From Branchiostoma floridae (lineage: Eukaryota; Chordata; Leptocardii; Amphioxiformes; Branchiostomatidae): 64,000 nt of DNA. The stretch spans positions 21,579,299 to 21,643,298 of the forward strand of contig NC_049986.1 of NCBI RefSeq assembly GCF_000003815.2, written 5' to 3'. A program made the translations under genes and the position numbers. This document shows positions 23,001 through 33,018 of the stretch, piece by piece. Within the stretch, counting starts at the first letter, position 1. The number at the start of each line of letters is the position of its first letter. The notes under the pieces are model-generated. The model worked only from the letters and a program-made list of their open reading frames with translations. It ran no database searches and was not told where the DNA came from.

Positions 23001-26000
23001 TTTGGTCTGTCCGTGCAGTTGCTTGTGTGTTTGTGTGTTTTTTTTTGCTTGTTTATATTTATGGGTATTTGTGGTCAGCATAACTTAAGAACCTCTGGTT
23101 GGATTGCAATGATGTTTGGTAAGGACTACTTTTTAGTTTGGAGTGGAGAAGGAAGTCATTTCAATTTCTGTATGCCAACAATTGATGCAAAATTTCTTGC
23201 TCCCTTCATACTTCTTCTGCAAATACATTGTATTGAGAAGATTTTGCTTATCTTTTAAACACAAAACCTTTTCAATTTTTGCACAAGAATTTGCTAATTT
23301 TCAAACAATTGTACTTCGTAATTTGTAAACAATTCTACTAAGCCTGTCTATTCTTTTAAACAATTCTGCCAAGCCTTCCTGGTCTTTTCTAATGTTGGGA
23401 ATTTCTTTTACACAGGAGCTGTTTAAGAAAGTCGTTCCTCATCACTGTCTTGGCTCCGTCTGGTCGCGGCGGGACAAGAAGGGCAAAAGCACGACAGACG
23501 CCCCCACGGTCAAGGCGACCATCGCTCAGTTCAACGCAGTTTCCTTCCTGGTGATTGCCACCATCTTAAGAAGTACCAGTATCTCGATAGAGGAAAGAGT
23601 TAGGATCATTGAGAAGTGGATAGACATAGCACAGGTATGTCGCAGTTACTGTTAAACTATTGTTTGCCATAAGTAGCATGGATGTCTTTACTTTGCATAC
23701 TTTGAGAATTTGCTTGTTGCCTCTAAAATACGTTGTAAGAGTTGTTCTTACTTTTCCATTCCTTAATTGTTCATCTGGGACAACTGAATTGTTCATGTGC
23801 AACAACAAGCAAAGTTGACTTGTAAACTATTTTTTTCCTGCCAAAAAATGCAAGAATGTTAGACATTTCATTTGTTCTTAAAATAGCAAGATCAGTGCAA
23901 TATCATTAAACATTGTACCGTTATGTTTCCATTTTCTGCACAGAGAGAAATACAGTAAGTGACCATTTATGCTTCTAACATCTTTTCCATGTTGTCTCCA
24001 GGAGTGTAGAATTCTGAAGAATTTCTCTTCTCTAAAAGCCATCATCTCTGGTCTGCAGTCTAATCCCATCTACAGACTGTCAGATACATGGGCAGCTGTC
24101 TCAAAGTAAGCAGTCTCTTTCTTCTTTAGGACAGTGCTCTTGTTATCCCTTATATACATTAAGTTGCACTATGTGTGTTGCACCAGGGGTCCCCTCCTTC
24201 TGTCCCTACAACTGAGCTACTATCTCCTTTTGACCGTAAATCTTTCTTAAGGTAGTGCTTGAAATGTGAAGCTACAATGCTTGGATCGGAAGGTATTGTC
24301 AAGTCACTAATGATTTGGAAAGGAGGGCCAGCACAGGCCATGTCTATGTCATCAGATACATCAAGATAAGTAATTGTCATGGTAACATTCAGGTGTTTCG
24401 AACATGTAGACATTGTAGATAAAAGGATGATATTACATTTTTGTGCAAGTTCCCCTGCATATTATCCTTTGTAGCTTGTCCCTTATGTCTTTAGACTTGC
24501 TATCCAGTGTACATCTTATATAACTTGCTTATTGAGACTTACCTCCATTTTTTATGCACCTGCAGGGAGAAGTCCGAAGAGTACGAGGAACTATGCACGA
24601 TTTTCTCTGAAGAAAATAACCAGATGACGTGGAGAGAGATCCTTGTCAAGGTGTGTGCCGTTTTAGATTGAAAATTTGTCATAATACTATTTTTATAGTT
24701 TCTCATAAACACTGTTTACTAGGTGTTTTGGCTAAGCAAGAAAGGTTGCCACAATGCCCAAAAGTCACAAATGTGGGATATTTGATATGATGCTGTGTGA
24801 TATAACTTGTTTCTTTCCAAACAACAGAAGCTGTATGTGTTATCAGTTTTTGAATAAGCAAGAGTTGCAGTTATTTTGGAGACATAAAGCACAGTTCTCT
24901 TGATAATGAAGTCATGGAACCTTTTTTCTCTCTTCAGGAGGGGACGGCCAAGTATGCAGACACCAGTAACAGCCAGGTGAAACATGTCAGAAAAGAGAAC
25001 ATGCAGAAAATACAGGCACAGAGATTATCGGTAGGTACCTCTTATTCATAATTCTTTCACATTTCCCTTGAAATATAAAAGAAAACTTGAGAGATTTAAA
25101 TGATGAGTATTGTGTTATGTTTCGCCCCATAATTCCTCTCACACTACTCAAAACCCTTCAAACTCCATATATATTTAATTGTGAAATTGAAATGATGTAT
25201 AGCGTTTTGCCATATTTGGTGTAAGAAAAGTTGGTACTGATTGCTGATTGGTTGTTGCAGGGTGTGATTTTGGGCACACTACCATATTTGGTATAGCAGG
25301 AGTTGATAATGATTGCTGATTGGTGGATTTGGGGCACAATACCATATTTGGTGCAGCAAGAGTTGATACTGATTGCTGATTGGTTGTTGCAGGGTGTAAT
25401 TTGGTCCACAATACCATATTTGGCGTAGTACAATTCTATACTGATTTGCTGATTGGTTGTTACAGGGTGTGATGCAGGGCACAGTGCCATATTTGGTGTA
25501 GCAGGAGTTGATACTGACTGCTGATTGGTTGTTACAGGGTGTGATGCAGGGCACAGTGCCATATTTGGGGACGTTCCTGACAGACCTGATGATGCTAGAC
25601 ACGGCCATGCCAGACACGGTGGACTCCAACCTCATCAACTTTGAGAAAAAGAAAAAGGCGAGTCATCTTTACATAACTTAAGATTTGCAATGTAATGGCA
25701 ACTCTCATAATTCCACTGGATGTCACATTACCATCACAGATAAAAGTACACAAAAAAAATGACAGGAACTTCATACTCATAAGGTATGAAACTTGGTTCA
25801 AGAGGATTTTGATTTGATTTGATAAGATAATTGAAGTCAATTCAACATTTTCTTAACGGCCAAATAGAAGTTACTCAAGCAACTGGATTCAAGTTTGGAA
25901 ACGGTCAGACGTTTGAGATAGCATCCACTATCAACACTTAATAGATCTTGTAGATCAGGAGGTTTTGTACCCAAACTATGAATTGATGTATCGTATCCAG

Positions 26001-29000
26001 TTGCTTATCACCTTCATCAACATATTTTCTTAGTTGTTTTTGTTGTTTGTTTTCAGGAGTTTGAGGTGTTGGCTCAGATCCAGCTGCTGCAGAAGACAGC
26101 CCAGAACTACAACATCGTGCCGGAGCCCAGCTTCCAGGCCTGGTTCGACAGTGTGGAGCACCTCAGATACGAGGAGAGGTACGACACCTCTGATCAAACT
26201 CTTCATGTAACCTTTAACTAACTTTAACTTTATTGGTTCTCACTATGAAAGGCAACTAGAAATGTTTTCTTAGCACACATACACTCTCTACATTGAACAG
26301 GACACTTACTGTGTTAGGTACTGAGCAAAAGCAGATATTTACACATTCATGACTATGACAAGGTGTGTGTGTGTGTGTGTGAAGTTATGATGAATTGTGC
26401 ATTGAAGATAAACCAGAATTGAAGCTTGCGTATTGTCTGCTGCTTTTTTTGATATGATTTATGTGATGTTTAAGATCAGTGTTGTCATATCTTTTTCCCA
26501 GTTACTAGTTGTCTGGTGTTGTCTAGTGTTGTTTATTTGTTGTTTAATGATGTTTATTTGTTGGTTTCCACAGTTACCAGTTGTTGTGTGAAGTCCAGCC
26601 CCTGTCGGAGTCCATGTCTCCCCCTGCCCAGTGTTGTTTATTTGTTTGTTTGATGATGTTTGTTTGTTGGTTTCCACAGCTACCGGTTGTCGTGTGAAGT
26701 CCAGCCCCTGTTGGAGTCCATGTCTCCCCCCGCCCAGTGTTGTTTGTTTGTTTGATGATGTTTATCTGTTGGTTTCCACAGTTACCGGTTGTCGTGTGAA
26801 GTCCAGCCCCTGTCAGAGTCCATGTCTCCCCCCGCCCAGTCCAACAGGAAGGAGCGCAGCCTCAGGAAGAGAATCAGCAGGTCAGACAAGACTCTTTTAA
26901 TATGGCAGCTTTTTACAAGTTCTGTTTTTATCCATAGTATCTGTTTTACCAAAGATATCGAGACTTAATTGTCCAGTTTGTTTGTCTGAGCGATTTGTAC
27001 CTGCATGCCTATCAAAAGCAAAAAGTTTGAACTCTTGCTTATGTTGCTCTGACACCTGACTTGCTACTAAGAAGGGTTGTTGTCATCCTTTGATGTGATT
27101 TTGAATCTTGGTCCACTGCACTTGGAAAAGTGGCAGGGCAATGCTACTGGTTCTTTGAACTTGAGGCAGTATAGGGACAGTGGGTTGTTTGATCCACTGT
27201 GTCTAGGCATGGTGTTGGGAGGCGTAGCCCAACCCCCTCCTTGCACCACCTTTTACCTCCCCAACAGAAGTCAGGTACCCATTTTTACACCTGGCTGGAG
27301 TTAGGAAAGTCGAGTTAAGTGCCTTTCCCAAGAGCACGAGATCAGTATCGTGACAGGATTAGAACCCAGGACCACTGGTTCCTGGGCCAAACACCCTGCA
27401 GTTACACCACACAACCCGCATGTAACCAACATATCATTCATACATGTAAGTCCTCATCTCTGCTGTTCCAGATTGTTCAGCACGAGTGACTGGGAGACCA
27501 GCAGTGCCAACTCCAACACGTCCCAGTCTGAGGACAGGGTCAGTGAGACCAGCATGCCTGACTCTCCAGACAGCCTCATGCCAGAGAAGGTACTTTTTGT
27601 TTCTTCGTTTTTCTGACTTCTAAAAACTAAGGCACTCTGTTATCCTTCAAGGATTGTACTTGGTATGGCGTTACTTGTTGTATTGATGATGTAGAGCCAG
27701 TCGGGAAGGTATCTGCATCTATATAGCCAGTATAACCACCCTTTGGCGACACACCAGCTTCAAAGGTACGTAGCGCGGCAGCAGCTGGTTATACTACACT
27801 CTGTTTCATCAGCTTAGTAAGAATCTGCTTAGTAAAAATACATGGTAGTGTACAAGAACTGTGATTATCTTGATGAAACTATTCAAAGATGTTTTTATGA
27901 ATTCTGTAGCTGCTGTAAAAAAAACTTGTGTGTCCAACTTTTTCCTGGAAATTTCATTTATTTGTTGTATTACTCAATACAACAAATAGATGCTGTCCAT
28001 GTTATTTTACTAGGACAATTGAGACGTTCTGCCCAGACTGTGACAATACTCTGTGTAATTATTTGCAATAATTATGATTTTTATTATATCATGATTGACA
28101 GATGTCAGCCTCCTCCTCCTCCTCCTCGCTCACATCCCTGGAGATGTCGACCTCGCCCTACAAGGCGTATGACTCGTCCAGTAACTGTGTCATCCGGGTC
28201 AGCCTCAGCGGGGAGTCAGACAACATATACAAGAGTGTTCTGGTGAGGGTCTGTTTGTTGGGTCATTTATAATATGATAGTATGGAACTTCGGAAGAACA
28301 TCTTGGAATTCGGTTACTCCAGTATTCTTCCAACAGTGACAGTTTTTAAACGCATAGAGACATACCTCTAACTTTTTGACGTCATGTAGCACATTTTCTT
28401 CACAGTGTGACCTAGTCTCGTGAGAGCACAAGACTAGGTCCAGACTTGCGTAGATCTCCCCTCGCCCCCTCGCAATTTAGGGGTATTAAGGACTTGGGCA
28501 GCTTCCAACCCTCATTGCAGTTCAGCTTTGCACCCTCCAGCTGGAGTTCAGTTAGCTTAACTTCCTGTAGATGAATGTTTGATAGACTGTTATCTGTTAG
28601 GAAAAACCATGGATTCCACTTTGTTGTGGCAGGTCTGTTTTTCTATCACAGCTTTAGCTCCCATATTCCTCACTCTTCATGAGTTTTAGATGTAGACAAG
28701 CTCATATATCTTTTTTTGTGGTTCTCTTAGATTCTTAGTTTGGCGAAAAACAAAGTCTCTAATTGCTAAATGTGTTTATCATGTCTTCAGCTGACCCACC
28801 AGGACCACACACCCGGGGTGATAAAGAGCCTGATGAGCAAGTTTAACCTTGATGCAGAGGAGGCTGAAGAATACAGGCTGGTCCAGAAGCTGCCTGATGG
28901 AGGTGGGTAGTAGGGGGCCTTGGCTGGCACTCTTTTTAAGCATATCCTATTGCATGCAACTGTTGATAATGCTGATGAAGGTTAGACATCCAGGTAATAA

Positions 29001-29521
29001 CATACAACACTGACGAAAGGTAGTGAATCTTTCCAAAATCATCCAGTTGCTTGACTGCTTTTTGGCAACTGTTGATAATGTTTCAGGTTGTTAGAAAGAC
29101 AAAAACATTTGATATTTTGCATAGAGGCATTTCAGCTGAGAAACTAGATGAGTAAAGCAATAATGTCATTGTGGAAACTTTTCTTTCATTCCATTTTTTA
29201 AGTGCCTACTAGAAATAACATTGAATGGTAACAACAAATCTTGCTGGTGCGAAGTTTGTAGGTTTCTCCCTCTTGCAGTACTTTATAGATTTACTAGATG
29301 GCGCTGGTGTATTGCACACTTTCAGTCATTGAAAAAATCCATGTGTCCCCCATCCAGAACTGCAGATCCCAGATCACGGCAACTGTTTCTATGCCATCAA
29401 CCAGTCTGTAGAACCCAACTTCATCTTGAGGAAGAAGTCGGAAGAAGGCGAGCTGCACAGAAAGTCCAAGAAGCGCACGACCTTGAGAAAGCTCATGGAG
29501 GTCGTGTCGACTCAGTCTTAG
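20021..29521 (+). CDS. RALGDS: Ral guanine nucleotide exchange factor (RALGDS/RGL family), 16 exons, 5'-incomplete
   Basis: Exons: 20021-20122, 21103-21317, 21670-21738, 22210-22409, 22846-22976, 23416-23634, 24002-24105, 24566-24650, 24938-25030, 25538-25657, 26057-26178, 26782-26880, 27472-27589, 28102-28242, 28791-28902, 29358-29521. Phases join to 697 codons ending in TAG. Residues about 40-190 are the REM region ([31 protein letters not shown]). Residues about 215-490 are the RasGEF (CDC25) domain ([69 protein letters not shown]). Residues about 588-680 form the C-terminal Ras-association domain (CVIRVSL, then [20 protein letters not shown]). The family binds Ras-GTP through the RA domain and loads GTP on Ral at membranes. 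Human relatives are longer at the N terminus; the first exon here starts in phase 0 with no usable ATG. The exon 10/11 intron has a GC donor. Which of RALGDS, RGL1-3 it equals cannot be decided; a single pre-duplication orthologue is likely. Confidence 0.93.
25210..25560 (+). repeat. Minisatellite made of a duplicated splice acceptor and exon start
   Basis: Five units of about 72 bp (CCATATTTGG starts at 25210, 25282, 25342, 25414, 25487; the real exon's copy is at 25558-25559). Each unit derives from the end of the intron plus the first ~30 bases of exon 10 (TGATTGGTTGTTACAG then GGTGTGATGCAGGGCACAGT). Several units keep a complete TTGTTRCAG acceptor. The unit nearest the exon is almost identical to it, older ones are more diverged. 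Splicing into an upstream copy would soon meet an in-frame TAG. Confidence 0.85.
25658..25659 (+). other. GC splice donor of RalGEF intron 10
   Basis: Exon 10 ends GAGAAAAAGAAAAAG and the intron begins GCGAGT. The next exon (26057) continues EFEVL in frame, as in vertebrate homologues, so the donor must be GC and not GT. GC-AG introns are a known minority class. Confidence 0.75.
26363..26381. repeat. (TG)n microsatellite
   Basis: Run of about nine TG units inside RalGEF intron 11. Confidence 0.8.
26497..26781 (+). repeat. Tandem copies of acceptor plus start of RalGEF exon 12
   Basis: Two good extra copies precede the real exon: acceptors at 26572-26573 and 26678-26679, real one at 26780-26781, spacing 106 and 102 bp. 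Each copy includes TTGGTTTCCACAG and 59 bases of exon sequence (TACCGGTTGTCGTGTGAAGT ... CCCGCCCAGT) and then returns to intron sequence without a donor. A more decayed unit begins at about 26497. Entry at a decoy acceptor would lead to a stop within the next unit. Confidence 0.85.
27090..27420 (-). mobile_element. tRNA-derived SINE (minus orientation), in RalGEF intron 12
   Basis: Read on the minus strand, the right part carries a B-box-like GGGTTCTAATCC (about 27355-27366) and the middle carries TAAAAATGGGTACCTGACTT, shared with the SINE at 36073-36245. The left part (GATTTTGAATCTTGGTCC) recurs at about 32370-32455. The arrangement of tRNA head, conserved centre and tail fits a SINE. Confidence 0.65.
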
Positions 29522-32170
29522 AATTCCTCAGACTTGTGCCAGACATTGTCTAGAGATGGCGGGAAGATCTTGTGAGCAAATCGCAAGTAAAAGCCTCCTG
29601 TGTCTCAAGAGCTAAACCTCTCAGAAGCCAGTCTTCTTACTCAAGAGCCGCACTGGTAATGTTACGTCGGACGAAAATGTTACACTAACCAGGAAAAAAG
29701 ACAATATATTCTTATGTGGTATCGTTGGCTGCCTTTCGATGCAGTTTTGTGGCCAGTATTTTGTCAGAGATTTTTGTGCAACACAAGTCAGATTTGTATA
29801 GCGTGTTGCTGTCCAAAAGTGGAAAAGAAAGTGTTTCATACGTCTTTGTAAAACATCTTTCTGCAATATATCTGTCTAACCTTTCAAGCTTTTAGTAATT
29901 TTTGGCTACTGTTAAGCGATCTCTATGTCCATAAAAAAAGATTTGTGTTCTTCGTATGTCCTCTTTGCCAGGAAACTAAGTTTGCTGGTTGTCTAGATAA
30001 CCCTGACTTTTGTTGACCTGTGACATCAGGTCATGAACTTTAACCCCAGGTCATGACCTTTCTGGTGATGTAAATATTTACATTACTTCCTTTCTCTTCT
30101 CTTTACTGTATATGCTGCATATATTTTGCTGTTTAAACAGTATGTGCCAACCTGTACATTGAAGCACTATTAAATGATGCAACAAAAGAGAATGGTGCCT
30201 TTCTGCAATAGCACCAAAAAAGCCATTGAAATTAAGAATATATTAACAGCCATTATTTGAGAGCCATAGTGACAATGATGAAGGAAATGTATTGTGTATA
30301 GTGATGGTCCTTGTAAAGATAATGTATATTATGTCGAATTGAATTTGCAAGGTGCAACAGATGTAATATTCTTCTAACGTTGTTATGTACGACTTGATGT
30401 GAGAGCTGTACGATGCATGGATTTGTGAGGCACACATCTGGTTTTCTGTCGTGATGTTTTTCAGAAGAATGTCAGAAAAGATGAACATATTGCCAGTCCA
30501 GATTACAATATTTGGTCCACTGCCCATATTACAATGCAAGCAGACTAACTGCATAAATGGTAGACACATTTGTAGTGTCCTGTTGTGCCGGATGTCTGAC
30601 TGTCAAGATGTTTTGTATGCCCAACATGTGATTCAAACTTTTAAGGTTTTACAAGCTTCAGTGCAGATATCATTGGAGGTTTGATATGTCAGACTTTGGG
30701 TACAAATGGTTTTCATTGTAAGATATTAAGTCTAACATGAATTTTCATTAGAAGTTTAGCTTTAAGATTTAAAACTTGGTCACATGTATCATACTGTAAC
30801 ACTTGTATCAAACTGCTTTTTACAAAGGTATCATTTTCTGAGGGACCAGCGACAGCGTCTGGTCTTACATAAGGTAAAACTCTTGACAAAGGCAGATTCT
30901 CTCAAAGATGCTGGTTTGGATCTAATCAAGTGCAATTAATGGAATGACTCAAGATGAACTTGACTGAGAGTTGTTAAATTTATCAATGCAATTGTAAATT
31001 TTGTTCTGTTACACTCATTCATTGTCTGTGTGCCTTCTTTGTTTTATATTTCCATGTTGGAATACAGAGACAGAGTTCCTGATGCACTGGCTCAAGAATC
31101 AGCCATTTAAAAATTCAAAGAAAAAAATATAGTGTCAACTGACAGGTTTTAAGAATTACAAACAAAAGATTGAGATGTTAAAGCTCTACTTGGAAGTAGA
31201 CAGTAGTTCAGATTGGGCCATGTACATATGTTTTGGTCTTTTGAGAGATTTAAGTCATGCTCAGAACTGTATGTTTTGTGCTAAGTTGTCTAAAACGCAG
31301 CTTACAAGTCAGTTTAGTCATCAATAGAGCCAGTGTAAGAGCAATGTCGTCTCTGTGTTCCAGAAAACTGTTGTCAAATACAGAAGGTCTTCCCTTAATA
31401 GCTTTGAAAGAACGCATGGTACAAAGTGCGCTGATGTTTCTTACAAGAATTGTGTCAGAACGAACAAAATTTTGTACAACAGAGAGATTATATTGCCTGA
31501 AGTTGAATATAGATCCAGATTTATTTGTTGTTTCATACACATGGATGCAGTAGGGATAGCCAGTATTTGTAACAAGAAAATGTTGTCTTGTTCCACACCA
31601 ATGGACTGTTCCAAAATATAAATGAAGGGGGTGAGAAAGGTGAAAAATCAGGTTTTGTCCCTACCCTAGCTCCAATCTAGAGCCTGCTCACACCCTATCA
31701 TAGTTTCAATCCAGATTTGCTCAAAACCCTAAACTAGTTCCAATACAGATGCTTAAACCTTACCCCCCTCCGATCCAGCCTCCCCCTCTGCTGTGATTTT
31801 TTGGAACAGCCCAATGTCATTTCTTGGTTCTTTGGATTGTGCAGGAAATGAATTCGAAAGAACACAGATTTGTACCTCTGTCAATACTATAAGGTGTGAT
31901 CAATATAAGGTCTGAGCCTCACTAAGAAATAAGAACTCGAACTGAAGAAAACCAAGAAGTTATCTGCTGTGGCCTAATAGTCATTTGAACAAGACACAAC
32001 AAGCCCAGAAACTGCAGAGGTTTGACCAAGTATATTTCTGGTTGTCCCACACAAAATTTCTCTGATGCTGTCCATGCAGCTTCGTCAATGATACGTCTGT
32101 TGTCATGTATGTATGGATATTGATTGTATATAAATAATAAAAGTGCCAATAAATGTATTTATCTTGAGAT
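29522..32170 (+). other. Probable 3' UTR of the RalGEF gene
   Basis: No further exon or gene on either strand is supportable here. AATAAA occurs at 32136-32141 and 32148-32153 followed by a GT-rich stretch, which would give a 3' UTR of about 2.65 kb. An ATTAAA at about 30169 could serve an earlier end. The open frames in this stretch are short and unrelated to known proteins. Confidence 0.5.
32136..32153 (+). terminator. Two AATAAA poly(A) signals, RalGEF 3' end
   Basis: AATAAA at 32136-32141 and at 32148-32153, with TGTGCTAG and TTTGTGAGT downstream. They converge on the minus-strand signal of the peroxiredoxin gene at 32333-32338. Confidence 0.5.
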
Positions 32171-32332
32171 TACATGGCTTGTGCTAGTCTTACATTTGTG
32201 AGTAGCTTCATTAGGTAAGTGAATGACTGGATAATAGGGGTGACTTACTCGCAATGAGTGCGTGACTTACTCGCAATAAAACAATATGACTATTTCGAGA
32301 ACCAGTCAGTGTCAAGACATAAATAGCAATAG

Positions 32333-32338
32333 TTTATT
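32333..32338 (-). terminator. Candidate poly(A) signal of the proximal Prdx6 gene
   Basis: Minus-strand AATAAA about 680 bases past the stop codon at 33019. No closer canonical signal was seen in 32340-33018, which otherwise contains a CATTCGAACGAA tandem run (about 32910-32985). Confidence 0.35.
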
Positions 32339-32369
32339 GAAATAACACGAAAACTAATTAATGGCTTCT

Positions 32370-32455
32370 TAAGATGTGATTTTGAACCTTGGTCCTCTGT
32401 AAAGCAGAACAGAGTAATGCTCCTGGTTCTTTGACCTTGAGCATACTGTTTATGA
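32370..32455 (-). mobile_element. SINE fragment
   Basis: Matches the left part of the SINE at 27090-27420 (GATGTGATTTTGAACCTTGG ... TGCTCCTGGTTCTTTGACCT). It lacks the tRNA-like part. Confidence 0.45.
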
Positions 32456-33018
32456 CAACTGTCTAACGTGTTAATGGCCAAACGAAGATTGCCTTTTCAG
32501 TAAGATGACAGACTTGTTATTCTGTAAGGAAGTTGCAAGGCTGATGTCTGCAAACTTATTTAGTTAGAAGGTATTCTTGTAGAAAGGGCCCAAATATTGC
32601 GCCCTTGTGTATTTCAGTCATCAAAAACACTTTTTTTTTCACTTTAACGTTATATCACTATTGTGCACGCACGTGACAGCATATCTCTGATACAAAGAAC
32701 TTTAGGAGCGTAGTAACCTTGCATGGCCTTCAGCTTTCCGTTTGTTGCTTGTCACTAAATACACGAAGAGAACTAGCACATCCACAAGACACACGGAATA
32801 AACTGAAAACTGCTTATGTCGTACTACGTATACATTTTCTTGTAGTCAATTTCTGCTGGTTTCGTCTTTTTTTCTTCAAGACAAACCTGGTTATGATGAA
32901 CAACGTAGAATTCGAAAGATGTCACATTCGAACGAAGTAGCATTCGAACGAAGCAGCATTCGAACGAAGGAGCATTCGAACGAATTCTGGTCATGACATT
33001 CCAATGGTCAGGTTCATT

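Noticed and set aside
25158-25638. Minus-strand frames of 119 and 134 codons with YTKYG repeats
   Set aside because: Antisense of the decoy-acceptor minisatellite and of RalGEF exon 10.
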